NCBI GenBank assembly: GCA_900772745.1
Contig: CAAGRV010000002.1
Location: 1-32,590, forward strand
From: Clostridia bacterium
GTDB lineage: Bacteria; Bacillota; Clostridia; Christensenellales; UBA3700
Direction: 5' to 3'
DNA: 32,590 nucleotides
The notes under the pieces: generated by a model
Seen by the model: the letters and a program-made list of their open reading frames with translations, nothing else
Databases searched by the model: none
What the model was told of the DNA's origin: nothing
Position numbers and translations under genes: made by a program
Shown here: one piece after another, positions 12,864 through 22,126 of the stretch
Numbering within the stretch: position 1 is the first letter of the stretch
How the letters are laid out: the number at the start of each line of letters is the position of its first letter

Positions 12864-13045
12864 AAGAATTGCAAGAAAGGGTAAGAAGTCTAGAAGAAGC
12901 AATGCAGACTAAAGCAACGAAGCTAGACAACATTCAAGCTAGGCTAGTGGCACTTGAAGAAGAGGTGAAAAAACTCGATTATAGAGATGAGAAGAGCCTA
13001 GAAAACAAAACAACATTTACAAAATGGATAGGTTCGACAAGGTAG
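12845..13045 (+). CDS. Small coiled-coil protein between TerL and portal
   Basis: This 66-residue protein is dominated by heptads (IKELQERVRSLEEAMQTKATKLDNIQARLVALEEEVKKL). GGAGGG precedes the ATG, and the gene overlaps TerL by 19 nt. It ends 4 nt before the portal gene. Function is unknown. Small coiled-coil proteins at this place can be packaging or portal accessories, but nothing proves that. Confidence 0.65.
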   Translation: MVFRKIKELQERVRSLEEAMQTKATKLDNIQARLVALEEEVKKLDYRDEKSLENKTTFTKWIGSTR

Positions 13046-13049
13046 GATA

Positions 13050-14927
13050 ATGGAACAAAGACACGAAACAATTTGGCGATGCTATGAGAACGGATTGTCA
13101 TATCAAACAATGACCGAAATGGCAACAAATATTCCACGATACATTGACTATTATCAAGGTAAGCAATGGGGCAAGGTAGAGAAAGGCACAGAACAGATGC
13201 CACGACTTGTATTCAATGTGCTGAAGATGATTGGGCGCAACAAGAAAGCAAATATGGTAAGTGTGCCTTGCAGATTGGTGTATAAGAGCGAGATAGACAG
13301 CGAAAGAGCCGAAATGTTTACAAGGTTCGCCGAGTGGTGGACTAAAGATGCAAGAGCGGATGAGATAGACAACCAAGCAATCGAAGATGGCTTTACGACA
13401 GGCGGATACTTTTTTCACTACTACTGGGACAACGAGGCAACAAGCAAGAGAGGTGACGTTGTCGGCGGATGCAGAGTGGAGCTGATAGACATTCTCGATA
13501 TATTCTTTGCTAACCCTTGCGAGGAAGATGAGCAAAAGCAAGAATGGATACTTATTCGTTCAAGGGAAAATGTCGAGGCTGTTAAAGAAATGGCGGATGA
13601 TGACATAGACATTGAACTGATAAAGAGCGATAAGTCGGAAAGTAAGTATAACGATAAGGAACAAGATGGGACAGAGTTGTGTACAATCTTGACAAGATAC
13701 TACAAGGAAAATGGCGAAGTTTTTTGCGAACGTGCGGTAAAAGGCACAATGGTGAACAAGGCATTTTCTATAACTCCAAGTGCTTATATGGGGAATGAAG
13801 AGGAAGACACTAGCAACACGGCACTTGCGGACAAGCCAGAGTTTAGCCCAAGCAGGAGAAAGGCATCGCTATATCCAATTGTATGTGGTTCGTATGACCG
13901 CCGTAAAAACAGCATTTACGGAATCGGTGAAATCGAAACTTTGACCGCCAATCAAGATGCAATCAATATCATTGCATCAATGCAAGTTTACAATGTTATG
14001 GTGAACGCTTGGGGTAAATGGAAAGTAACACCTGATGCGCTGAATGGACAAGAGATAACCAATGAAGTAGGGCAAGTCTTGACTGACTACTCAAAAGACC
14101 ATAATGGAATATCGAGAATACAAGAAAGCGGTTTTTCATCTGCACCATCAAGTGTGATGAGCGATTTGATGAGTACGACAAGAGCAGTTGCAGGTGCTAC
14201 TGAAGTATTGAATGGTGAAGTGCTTGGGGCGAATATGAGCGGAACAGCTATTGCGCAGTTGCAAGCACAAGCAAGCCAACCAATAGAAGAGTTGAGAAAC
14301 CGTTATTGGAGAGTAAAAGAAAAACAAGGCAAAGTGCTAGAGCAGTTTTTCAGATTGTACTATGCCGACCAAGAATTCACATACGAAACAATCGATGGAA
14401 CGGAACATTCGGCAATAACAGCAGTGTTTAGCGGTGGTGACTATGATGACATTGCGCTAGATTTGGTGGTAGAGGCTTGTGGAGGCACGAGAAGTTCATC
14501 GGCTGGCGACATATACTTTCTAGACACATTGTTGTCTAAGGGAGCAATCACGGTTAAGCAATATGTGCAAATGTATCCTAACGATGCAGTAAGCAACAAG
14601 GCTGACATTATGAGAGTGTTAGACCAGCAAGAACAAGACAAAGTTGCACAATTAAGCGGACAGCTCGAACAGACAACAGCACAATTACAGCAACTTGCAC
14701 AAGTGGTGCAACAGCAAAACAAAGCAATAGACAGCGTGAGCAAGATTATTGCGGAAAATAGAGAGCTAAGAAGTGTGATGAGTATGTTATATCAAGAGAG
14801 CATAAGCAAGATAGACCAAGCCAACCAAATGGCAAGCGAATATCAGCAAGTCAACAACGATGCGACATATCTTGCAGCACAACTACAAAAACAAAAATAC
14901 GCAAGCAATAGCGAAAAAATGCAATAA
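13050..14927 (+). CDS. Portal protein (P22-like)
   Basis: This 625-residue protein has features of large podovirus portals. An N-terminal IDYYQGKQWGKVEKGTEQMPRLVFNVLKMIGRNKKANMV block (about 30-70) matches the clip/stem entry region. A central GGYFFHYYWDN and VELIDILDIFFANP region is the wing. GANMSGTAIAQLQAQASQPIEELRNRYWRVKEKQG (about 393-427) is the conserved stem-crown helix. A Gln-rich coiled coil (about 530-610) would form an internal barrel. It should form the dodecameric ring through which DNA passes. Scaffold and major capsid genes follow in the usual order. Confidence 0.85.
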   Translation: MEQRHETIWRCYENGLSYQTMTEMATNIPRYIDYYQGKQWGKVEKGTEQMPRLVFNVLKMIGRNKKANMVSVPCRLVYKSEIDSERAEMFTRFAEWWTKDARADEIDNQAIEDGFTTGGYFFHYYWDNEATSKRGDVVGGCRVELIDILDIFFANPCEEDEQKQEWILIRSRENVEAVKEMADDDIDIELIKSDKSESKYNDKEQDGTELCTILTRYYKENGEVFCERAVKGTMVNKAFSITPSAYMGNEEEDTSNTALADKPEFSPSRRKASLYPIVCGSYDRRKNSIYGIGEIETLTANQDAINIIASMQVYNVMVNAWGKWKVTPDALNGQEITNEVGQVLTDYSKDHNGISRIQESGFSSAPSSVMSDLMSTTRAVAGATEVLNGEVLGANMSGTAIAQLQAQASQPIEELRNRYWRVKEKQGKVLEQFFRLYYADQEFTYETIDGTEHSAITAVFSGGDYDDIALDLVVEACGGTRSSSAGDIYFLDTLLSKGAITVKQYVQMYPNDAVSNKADIMRVLDQQEQDKVAQLSGQLEQTTAQLQQLAQVVQQQNKAIDSVSKIIAENRELRSVMSMLYQESISKIDQANQMASEYQQVNNDATYLAAQLQKQKYASNSEKMQ

Positions 14928-14940
14928 ATAAGGAGTCTAA

Positions 14941-15690
14941 ATGGACACAGAAAATGTAACAGCGGAAACAAACGATATTGATAATAGTGTGGACAATATT
15001 GAGTCATCTGTCGCTGAAGATGACAAAGATGCAAAGATAGAGTTTACTGACACACACGAAGACTCTACCGACAAGGCAAATCAAACAAAAGAGCAAAACA
15101 GCGAGTTCGCTCGTAGAAGAAGAGAACAAGAACAAAAGAAGCTGATTGCCCAAGAAAGAGAAAAGGCAAGAGTAGAGGCAATCATTGAGTTGCAAAAGAC
15201 AAACGAGTTCACAGGTGAGGCATTGACTGATAGTGAAGACGTGCAGTTGTACTTGGAGATGAAGAAGTACAAGGAACAGGGGGGAGACCCAATTTCCGAT
15301 ATGCACAAAATCATTAAGTCGATGAAGACCAAAGAAGCCGAAAAGCAAAGCAATGATGACAAAATAACAAATGACATTGAGAAGTTTAGGAAAGAATATC
15401 CTAGCGTAAATGTCGAAGAGTTGTTCTCTGATAAGCGCTTTGAGAAGTTTGCTGAAGGCAAGTTGGAAACCCAATCATTGAGCAAGATATATGCTGATTA
15501 TCAAGAGTTTGCACCAGCTCCCAAGACCAAGGAAGAACGCAAACAAGCAAATAAGCAAGCAAGTGTCGGTTCGCTTAAGGGCAATTCAACAAGCAAACCA
15601 ACAATGACCATAGACAGCATTAAACAAATGTCTCGCGAGGAGATAAATGCTAATTGGGAGTTGGTAAGAAAAATAATATCAAACAAATAA
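14941..15690 (+). CDS. Scaffolding protein
   Basis: This 249-residue protein is highly charged, with an acidic disordered N-terminus (residues 1-55) and a long helical RRRREQEQKKLIAQEREKARVEAIIELQKTNEF segment. A C-terminal half with QMSREEINANWELVRKIISNK ends in a basic helix, the type that binds coat proteins. Its position between portal and major capsid, acidic start and coiled-coil core fit a phage scaffold that shapes the prohead and leaves before DNA entry. AAGGAG precedes the start. No protease motif is visible. Confidence 0.8.
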   Translation: MDTENVTAETNDIDNSVDNIESSVAEDDKDAKIEFTDTHEDSTDKANQTKEQNSEFARRRREQEQKKLIAQEREKARVEAIIELQKTNEFTGEALTDSEDVQLYLEMKKYKEQGGDPISDMHKIIKSMKTKEAEKQSNDDKITNDIEKFRKEYPSVNVEELFSDKRFEKFAEGKLETQSLSKIYADYQEFAPAPKTKEERKQANKQASVGSLKGNSTSKPTMTIDSIKQMSREEINANWELVRKIISNK

Positions 15691-15703
15691 GGAGAAATAA
15701 AAA

Positions 15704-16552
15704 ATGGCATACGAAAAATTTATCCACGAAGTGTGGGTGAACAATATTGAGAAACAACTACAAGCAAAGCGAGTATTCGTAGATGGATGCTCTACAGAAT
15801 TTGATGGACTTATCAAACGCAAAGGCGATGAAGTCGTAATGCGTTCTTTGGGAAGTCCTACAGTACACAAGGTGTTGACAAGTGCAAGTTATGATAAGAT
15901 TGCAGCACCTGAAAAACTTGCAGATAGCGAACTAAGAGTAAAGGTTGATCAACTTGCATACTTCAATGTTTGCATATCTAACATTGATGAAGTGCAAGCG
16001 GACTTGCCACTTTTCGATGAGTTTGCAGGCAGATGCGCAGACGCACTGGCAGAAGATGAAGATAAGTATGCGGCAAACCTTGCTAACGATAGTTCGGTTA
16101 CTGGAATTGCTGTTGCAAGTCTAACAGCGCAAAATGTATATGACTATATTCTTGATGCGACACAAAAACTAAGAGAGCAGAATGTACCACACGATGCAGA
16201 GCTTGAGGCGATTGTTACACCAGCAATGGCAACAAGAATTAAAAAAGCTAAAGTGCTAACCGACACAGATAACAGCGATATCTTGCGTAACGGCGGTATC
16301 GGCAAGATTGATGGCGTACTTATCAAAGAAAGCAACAATGTCGCAAAAGACACCGCAACAAACAAGATGGATATGGTTATGGTAAGAGTAAGAAAGAAAG
16401 CTTGTGCGTTCGTAGAACAAATCAACAAAGTAATTCCATACTCACCAGATGATCAACTTGACACAGATGCTTTGAAAGGATATGTGCTTTACGGTGCAAA
16501 AGTTATCAGACCAAAGCAAATGGTTGTAATGAAAGTTACAGCATATAATTAA
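15704..16552 (+). CDS. Major capsid protein (HK97 fold, P22-coat-like)
   Basis: This 282-residue protein starts MAYEKFIHEVWVNNIEKQL. It has the typical coat order: an N-terminal arm, ...GDEVVMRSLGSPTVHKV, a helical spine (DKYAANLANDSSVTGIAV), VYDYILDATQKLREQNVPHDAELEAIVTP, GGIGKIDGVLIKESNNV, and a strand-rich close ending YGAKVIRPKQMVVMKVTAYN. It follows the scaffold gene with AAGGAG ahead. It should form the icosahedral shell, and at about 31 kDa it falls at the small end for HK97-fold coats. Identification is from order plus pattern; no delta domain for cleavage is seen. Confidence 0.85.
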   Translation: MAYEKFIHEVWVNNIEKQLQAKRVFVDGCSTEFDGLIKRKGDEVVMRSLGSPTVHKVLTSASYDKIAAPEKLADSELRVKVDQLAYFNVCISNIDEVQADLPLFDEFAGRCADALAEDEDKYAANLANDSSVTGIAVASLTAQNVYDYILDATQKLREQNVPHDAELEAIVTPAMATRIKKAKVLTDTDNSDILRNGGIGKIDGVLIKESNNVAKDTATNKMDMVMVRVRKKACAFVEQINKVIPYSPDDQLDTDALKGYVLYGAKVIRPKQMVVMKVTAYN

Positions 16553-16569
16553 GACCTTCATAGTCACAG

Positions 16570-16600
16570 CTAGGGTAGTAGCCAAAGAGTTGCTCCCTAG
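16570..16600 (+). promoter_or_regulatory. mRNA hairpin after the capsid gene
   Basis: CTAGGG (16570-16575) pairs with CCCTAG (16595-16600); above a bulged T, AGTAGC (16577-16582) pairs with GTTGCT (16589-16594) with two G-U pairs, leaving a 6-nt loop. There is no T run, so a classical terminator is unlikely. The hairpin may instead trim transcript levels between the abundant coat and the connector, or act on translation of the next gene, whose ribosome site is weak. The 7-mer TTCATAG flanks it at 16557-16563 and 16601-16607. Confidence 0.6.
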
Positions 16601-16614
16601 TTCATAGAGAAAAA

Positions 16615-17199
16615 ATGAAAATAGCAGAAGTAAAAATTGAAACGCTGAAACTTATGTTTGCCAACGAGGGGGCAATGTCTAGTGCAAACATTGAAAACTA
16701 CGAATACGATCCGACCTATGCCGACTATATGACCAAAATGAATGGTAGTATAGCGAGGTGTATAAGTCGAATGGCTACTTTGAAGAAGTTGCCTTGCAAA
16801 GTAGTTGCAGTGACTGCCAAGAAGAGTGGAGAAAACTGGGTGTTGGACTTGTCACATATAGATGATTTGTACCAAGTATGCCGAGTGGACAGTGAGAACA
16901 TAACAAACAAAGAATACAGAGAAATAACAAATACGCTTATAAAAGTTGATAGGATGGGTGAATACGAAGTAGTATATCACCCGCTTGGGCAAGAGATAAC
17001 AGCCACAACAGGAAATAGCACAGATATAGAATTGCCACGCTTTTTGTCTAGCCTTATACCGCTATACGTTAAAGGTGATTTGTTAGAAGAGGAAGAGCCG
17101 AACTTGTCGGCAAGTGCGAGAAATCAATTCGAGGCGATGCTTGCAGATATTGACACGTCGCCAAAACAAGTCCAAAGGAAAGTTAGGAGAATAGTATGA
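16615..17199 (+). CDS. Probable head-tail connector / adaptor
   Basis: This 194-residue protein sits directly after the major capsid gene, the usual place of the adaptor ring that joins portal and tail in podoviruses. The N-terminal ETLKLMFANEGAMSSANIENYEYDPTYADYMTKMNGSIARCISRM is helical, like phage gp4 adaptors. The middle has strands (WVLDLSHIDDLYQVCRVDS) and the end is a disordered basic tail (SPKQVQRKVRRIV). The ribosome binding site is weak (AGAGA). Overlap with the next gene is 4 nt. The role is inferred from order and helical layout, not from a diagnostic motif. Confidence 0.6.
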   Translation: MKIAEVKIETLKLMFANEGAMSSANIENYEYDPTYADYMTKMNGSIARCISRMATLKKLPCKVVAVTAKKSGENWVLDLSHIDDLYQVCRVDSENITNKEYREITNTLIKVDRMGEYEVVYHPLGQEITATTGNSTDIELPRFLSSLIPLYVKGDLLEEEEPNLSASARNQFEAMLADIDTSPKQVQRKVRRIV

Positions 17200-19856
17200 A
17201 AGTAAGCAATGGAAGTTTAAGAGCTGTCAATAGCTGGACAATTAAAAATATGTTAGGCATAGACTTGGCAAGCACACCAACTGAAGTTGCTAATTTTCGT
17301 GCAACGGATATGTCTAACTTTATTATAGAGAACGGAACAAATGCAAAAAGGAAAGGGGGTGAACAACAAGGACAGTTGCCTGCCGATCCAAACAATGAGC
17401 TAAATTGGGCTAGTGTACGAGGAATATGGGAGTTTCGACTAAATGGAGAACTACATAAAATTTGTTACTACAATAAGAATTTTTATGTTATCGGCGGAGA
17501 TAAAGAGAACCGAACATTCTATGATATAACAACGAAAGGGTACAAGTATGATGGTTCTAACGCAATAACACTCAGCACTAGCGAAGTAGACGAAAACGAG
17601 CGAGTTAAAAGACAAGACCTAAAAGATAATAATGTGCAAGCGTTTGTGCGCGAAAACAAGGTGTTTTTTGTAGGTTGCGGAGATTATCTCGTGTTGTACA
17701 GACAAACGACAGGCTGGTATGAAATACATAAAGTGTTTGAAGATGAACAAACTTATATACCCACAACAACGCAACTCATTACCGCGACAACGCAAGGCAA
17801 GTTTTTCGAAGACGTCAATTTGATGACAACAAGAAGAAAAAACACGCTAGTCGGAGCTAAAGCGGGAAATGGGCAACTCACATACGAACTAGACAGCAAT
17901 ATAAACTACAACAGACCGATAACCATTAAAGTAATAGATAGTGAAGATGCATTTAGCATAAACAAAGCAGGCGAGGTTGAAGTTATAAGAACCGCTGAGG
18001 TGGATGATGATATATCCAACAAAAATATAACAATAAACTTGCCACAAAAGTTGCCTTATCAAGGAAATTGGGTGGTGTTGAATACAGAAAAAGGTGCACA
18101 AATATATATAAGTTTCGCAAATGATGATAAAAATAAGTTTTTCTTATATGCGAAAGCAATAGATGCTACATATGGTACTCTAATTGCTACATACACAAGA
18201 GCAAATTGGCTGTCTCTTTGGTATGGAAAAAAGCAAGTAGACACCATTAACTTAGGAAATTGTGGCAAGGTAACATTTTCTTGTACTGGGTGGGAGCGTT
18301 TGGCAGAAGCTAACTTGCCAAGTAAAACAGTGACAATAAGCAAAGGCGAAAATGAGATAGGAACAATAAGCGGAAAGCAAGTCACATTTAATGCTGGAAC
18401 CGACTTAACACCAAAGATAGCAGACCAAGGAAATATAGAGATTACATACAGCACAACAGAAATGGATGCCGAAAGAATCAACATTATTCGTAACGCAAAA
18501 GTAGGCACAGTGTTTGGGTTGAATGGAACGGATAACAGGCTTATTGTGACCGATGGGACAATCAATGAGGTGTTCACTGAACAAGATGATTTTACTTATT
18601 ATGGCAGTAAAAACACGCTTGCAAGTGGCACAGCAGACACAATAGGATATATACGAATGACTGACAATTCTTTGGGAGTGCTAAAGGGTGATAACACACA
18701 AGATGCACCACTTTATATACGTACAGCTAAAGACATAGTGACAGCAGAGAACGAGCAAGGGCAAGTAGTGAGAAGAGAAATACTTTTTCCGACAATACCT
18801 ACCAACGCTAGTGTTAAAGCGGTGGGAAACACAGCAAACGCAACGCTTGGCAACGACACAATGATACTGACCGACCAAGGGATATATGGCATAGAGCTGA
18901 CTGACAATATAGCAACCAACCAAAGGTTGCTGAAGTCTAGAAGTACAACAATAAATAGGGCATTGTGCCAAGAAAAACTAGAGCAAGCGGTAAGTATAGT
19001 AGACAACAACAGACTATATCTTGCTTGTGGAAATCGAGTGTATGTGGCAGATGCACGGTATAGATATACAACGGAAATAGATATGCGAGATACATTTACA
19101 TACGAGTGGTGGAAGTTGGATATGCCGTGTAATATAACGTGCTTTGGAAAGTTAGATAACGAGTTAGTATGCGGAACAGACAAGGGACAAATTCTTACGT
19201 TGTGCGGCAAAGCGTATTATGACAAGACTTATGACACTTACAAAAAAGGGCAAATATCTATCTCGAACGGAAAACTCATAGGTAATAAAGACTTGAGCGA
19301 GTATACACATTTATTGTTTTTGGGAAATGTGACAGCAAATGGAATGTCATTAAAAGATAAGTTGGTAGAAGTAAAAACAAAACCTAAAGGTGTAGGATAC
19401 GAATATGAACTTTTTCAAGGAGGAACGGCAGTAGGAACATTGACAGACGGTAGCAATCAAAGTGATTGTATTAGAGCGTATAAAATAAAGCCAGTGCAAG
19501 CCTACTGGTACAGCAAAGTGTCAGACCTTGGAGATTGCAGTGTGTTGAAGAACTTGGTGTCAATGACGATTGCGGTAGACAAGAACACAATCGGAAATGT
19601 AAATGTAGGATACGAAGTTAGGAGAAGCGAAAGACAGATAAAGTTAAACGCAGCAAGTGGATTTGACTTTGGAGATATGGACTTCAACGAGTTTAGCTTT
19701 TCACCGCAGTTTGAATTTGCACACACAAGAAAAGTGGTAGAACGAATGTTTAACTATATATGTTTGCGGATAGAAAGCAATGAGCCGTGTCCGTGCGGAC
19801 TAAACCAAATAATAGTCCGCTACAAAAATATAAAGATAGGAAGAGGTCAACGATGA
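17196..19856 (+). CDS. Large tail hub / nozzle protein (T7 gp12 or P22 gp10 like)
   Basis: This 886-residue protein begins with SNGSLRAVNSWTIKNMLGIDLASTPTEVANFRATDMSNFIIENGTNAKRKGG. That opening fits the start of podovirus nozzle or hub proteins: a short N-terminal strand and a list of mounted residues ending in a KRxG turn. The body is strand-rich, repeated and almost free of long helices, in line with a beta-propeller or barrel. It overlaps the connector by 4 nt, with AGGAG ahead, and is followed directly by the fibre gene. The protein would form the central tube that conducts DNA and carries the fibres. Homology beyond the start pattern is uncertain. Confidence 0.7.
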   Translation: MKVSNGSLRAVNSWTIKNMLGIDLASTPTEVANFRATDMSNFIIENGTNAKRKGGEQQGQLPADPNNELNWASVRGIWEFRLNGELHKICYYNKNFYVIGGDKENRTFYDITTKGYKYDGSNAITLSTSEVDENERVKRQDLKDNNVQAFVRENKVFFVGCGDYLVLYRQTTGWYEIHKVFEDEQTYIPTTTQLITATTQGKFFEDVNLMTTRRKNTLVGAKAGNGQLTYELDSNINYNRPITIKVIDSEDAFSINKAGEVEVIRTAEVDDDISNKNITINLPQKLPYQGNWVVLNTEKGAQIYISFANDDKNKFFLYAKAIDATYGTLIATYTRANWLSLWYGKKQVDTINLGNCGKVTFSCTGWERLAEANLPSKTVTISKGENEIGTISGKQVTFNAGTDLTPKIADQGNIEITYSTTEMDAERINIIRNAKVGTVFGLNGTDNRLIVTDGTINEVFTEQDDFTYYGSKNTLASGTADTIGYIRMTDNSLGVLKGDNTQDAPLYIRTAKDIVTAENEQGQVVRREILFPTIPTNASVKAVGNTANATLGNDTMILTDQGIYGIELTDNIATNQRLLKSRSTTINRALCQEKLEQAVSIVDNNRLYLACGNRVYVADARYRYTTEIDMRDTFTYEWWKLDMPCNITCFGKLDNELVCGTDKGQILTLCGKAYYDKTYDTYKKGQISISNGKLIGNKDLSEYTHLLFLGNVTANGMSLKDKLVEVKTKPKGVGYEYELFQGGTAVGTLTDGSNQSDCIRAYKIKPVQAYWYSKVSDLGDCSVLKNLVSMTIAVDKNTIGNVNVGYEVRRSERQIKLNAASGFDFGDMDFNEFSFSPQFEFAHTRKVVERMFNYICLRIESNEPCPCGLNQIIVRYKNIKIGRGQR

Positions 19857-20863
19857 TACAAAATATAACAGAAAAAGATATAAATGCAATCAAACAAGGC
19901 TCTGTATTGGAAATGCCTGATAACCCATCGGCAAGCGGTTGGAAACCTAGAGAAATCAAACAAGCCATTGCCAATATGGTAGTGAGAGATGACAACAGCA
20001 TTGTGTCAAACATTAACCGTATTGTAGATGAAACGAACAGCAGTATAGAAGAAGTACGAGAGCAAGCAATAATAAACAAAAACGAAATAGCTTCTATGAA
20101 AACCTCGGTGGACAGCAGTGATAAGGCAAGTGCCTATGCTCAACAAGTGGCAGACACAGCAAAAGCGGGTGCTGACCAATCGAAAGCGAGAGTTGACCAG
20201 TTGGAAAGTCAAGTTGTCGAAAAACAAGGAACTTCAATTTATGTCAACGGCATACCAACAGCACGAGTGAATGTTGATAGCGATATACAAGGACAACTAA
20301 ACGACAGAATTATTGAAGATAAATCATCTTCGGTGGTGATTGATGATATAGCCAAAACTGCTATGTATAGTTATGTAACAACTTCAGACATTCCATATTC
20401 GCACGGTAGTTCGCTATTATCTATGCGTTATAGTGGTAGCGATTCTAGAATACAACTAGCATTTAACCATTTGTCTACTCAAGCATTTATCCGCTATAAG
20501 AACAGTTGGGAAAATGCTTTTGGAGATTGGAAAGTATTTGGTGCGCCAATTACTATATGGACTGGACAGTGTACAAATGTATACGACAATGGTGTATCGA
20601 TAAGTATGTATATGAAGTCTTACCAGTATCTCTACCTTCGTGGTAATGCCAATGGTTATTTCTCTATGATAATCCCCAACATAAATGGCACATATTCAAC
20701 ATCTTACTTGACCGAAAATTTAGAAAGACAATACATTAGTTTTACATACACTGATGGCATCCTCAAATGGGGCAAATGTGGTTTTTTCAAGAATAATGAA
20801 AATTCTTTCCAAGATAGGACAAATACGGGTTATTATGACTTGTGGGAAGTTAGAGCATTATAA
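19853..20863 (+). CDS. Tail fibre / receptor-binding protein
   Basis: This 336-residue protein starts MIQNITEKDINAIKQGSVLEMPDNP. After a short N-terminal anchor, residues 60-125 are a trimer-like coiled coil (EEVREQAIINKNEIASMKTSVDSS...ARVDQLESQV). From about 165 on there are strands with knob signatures: SRIQLAFNHLSTQAFIRYKNSWENAFGDWKVFG at about 198-230, as in tail fibre and pyocin knobs, and a Tyr/Asn-rich C-terminus. It should bind the host surface. The start at 19853 forms an ATGA overlap with the hub gene. The C-terminal composition suits a rapidly evolving receptor-binding end. Confidence 0.75.
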   Translation: MIQNITEKDINAIKQGSVLEMPDNPSASGWKPREIKQAIANMVVRDDNSIVSNINRIVDETNSSIEEVREQAIINKNEIASMKTSVDSSDKASAYAQQVADTAKAGADQSKARVDQLESQVVEKQGTSIYVNGIPTARVNVDSDIQGQLNDRIIEDKSSSVVIDDIAKTAMYSYVTTSDIPYSHGSSLLSMRYSGSDSRIQLAFNHLSTQAFIRYKNSWENAFGDWKVFGAPITIWTGQCTNVYDNGVSISMYMKSYQYLYLRGNANGYFSMIIPNINGTYSTSYLTENLERQYISFTYTDGILKWGKCGFFKNNENSFQDRTNTGYYDLWEVRAL

Positions 20864-20878
20864 GGGAGATTATAAATA

Positions 20879-21214
20879 ATGAAAATAAAAATAAAAATCA
20901 TAAGCAATCTATCATACCAAACCTTCCCAGAAGTAGAAGGAATGGTAGAAGTAGACGATGAAACATTACAAAGAATTGGGGTTGACCTTCAATTCGATGG
21001 AATCGACGGTTCGGTAATTCCGTACACTCCACCAAAATTTGAACTGGAAATTGGATATGACGAACTCGTTGACCAAAAAATAAGAACAAAATACACGGTG
21101 TCACAAGAGTTAGCAATTCTTAGACAACGTGATACAAAACCAGACGAGTACAACGAATACTTTAATTTTTGTGAAGAGTGCAAAAGACAAGCAAAAGAAG
21201 AGATAGGAATGTAA
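20879..21214 (+). CDS. Small protein after the tail fibre
   Basis: This 111-residue protein has strands at the start (IKIKIISNLSYQTFPEVEGMVEVDDETLQRIGVDLQF), a PP turn, and an acidic, helical end (VSQELAILRQRDTKPDEYNEYFNFCEECKRQAKEEIGM). A gene of this size and content behind the fibre is common in Firmicutes phages, where it can assist folding of the fibre or act as a small tail part. AAGGGAG is 11 nt from the ATG. No function is proven. Confidence 0.6.
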   Translation: MKIKIKIISNLSYQTFPEVEGMVEVDDETLQRIGVDLQFDGIDGSVIPYTPPKFELEIGYDELVDQKIRTKYTVSQELAILRQRDTKPDEYNEYFNFCEECKRQAKEEIGM

Positions 21215-21225
21215 AGGAGAAAAAT

Positions 21226-21699
21226 ATGAAAAAGCTAATTGTTATTATGCTATTGCTTATATTGGTGTTGTCATTGAGTGTTGGCTCGGTATGTATAGCA
21301 GAAGAGACTAGTGACGATGATAGTGAACTACGTAACAAGTTATGGTTTATAGATGATGCGATTTTCAATATCGTTATGTCAGCGATGGGAACATTGAGCG
21401 CTTTGGGAGTAGTGCTTTGGAAGATAGTAAAAACACTCAAAGAAGTAAAAGGGGCGACAGAAGACACTGTTGGAAAAAAAGAAGAGCTACAAAAGCTTAT
21501 AGAAGATGCAAAACAACAAATACAAATCATAGCAGACTTGCGAGATAAGATGATAGAAGAGCTTGATAAAGCGAACGGAGCGATTGGCACAATCAAAGAA
21601 ATGTGCGAAATTGCATTTACGAGAGATACCGAAATGGTGCTTGATGGCAGAGCCGAACAAGTTGCAATAATAGGTGAGAGAAATGAAACTAACGACTAA
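21226..21699 (+). CDS. Signal peptide plus membrane coiled-coil protein
   Basis: This 157-residue protein starts MKKLIVIMLLLILVLSLSVGSVCIAEETS, a signal peptide (cut near A25) or first membrane anchor. A short acidic stretch precedes a second hydrophobic segment (IFNIVMSAMGTLSALGVVLWKIV). A long coiled coil follows (KKEELQKLIEDAKQQIQIIADLRDKMIEELDKANGAIGTIKEM). This layout is compatible with a holin-like or spanin-like factor, or a phage membrane scaffold. It is the first of three consecutive membrane proteins. AAAGGAG precedes the ATG. It overlaps the next gene by 17 nt. Confidence 0.65.
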   Translation: MKKLIVIMLLLILVLSLSVGSVCIAEETSDDDSELRNKLWFIDDAIFNIVMSAMGTLSALGVVLWKIVKTLKEVKGATEDTVGKKEELQKLIEDAKQQIQIIADLRDKMIEELDKANGAIGTIKEMCEIAFTRDTEMVLDGRAEQVAIIGERNETND

Positions 21700-22126
21700 G
21701 AGAAACCTACTGATTATAGCCAGTGTTATAGCGCAAACAATGCCACTTATTATAGCATTTGCTATCAATTGGGATAAGTATGTAGTGTACAAAGGAGCAA
21801 GCAAGGTATCAACAGGAATATCATTGAGTGTAGGTGGAATATTGTGTGTGTGCTTGGTGGTATTGTCGCTTATCGACAAGTTGCCAAAGGTAAACGGAAT
21901 ATTTTTTACGAGCTTTGTGTTTATTATCATTTGTTTGTTGGAACCATTGTTGCAAGACTTAAAGTTGTTGTGGGGAGTGTTCTTGTTGGGTAAACTAATT
22001 GATGCTATCTTTTTCGAATTACCGATAAAAAAAGTCAAGCAAGACATACTCATAGAAAAAGGAGCTATCCGCACAAGTGCAGAAGTTGAAAAGGCAGTCA
22101 AAAAATATCTAGGCGGTGGGCAATGA
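21683..22126 (+). CDS. Multi-pass membrane protein
   Basis: This 147-residue protein has about four hydrophobic segments: NLLIIASVIAQTMPLIIAF, ISLSVGGILCVCLVVLSLI, GIFFTSFVFIIICLLEP and LLWGVFLLGKLIDAIFF. A short basic C-terminus of about 30 residues follows. AGGTGAG is well spaced ahead of the ATG at 21683 (a GTG at 21674 is a less likely start). The stop overlaps the next start (ATGA at 22123). It lies among the structural genes, not in a lysis cassette. It could be a holin-like protein or part of a DNA-entry channel; the sequence alone does not decide. Confidence 0.65.
   Translation: MKLTTKRNLLIIASVIAQTMPLIIAFAINWDKYVVYKGASKVSTGISLSVGGILCVCLVVLSLIDKLPKVNGIFFTSFVFIIICLLEPLLQDLKLLWGVFLLGKLIDAIFFELPIKKVKQDILIEKGAIRTSAEVEKAVKKYLGGGQ

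Noticed and set aside
21226..22126. Holin and lysis cassette
   Set aside because: Membrane segments are present but no endolysin or amidase frame lies in or beside the group within the window, so I call them only membrane proteins.
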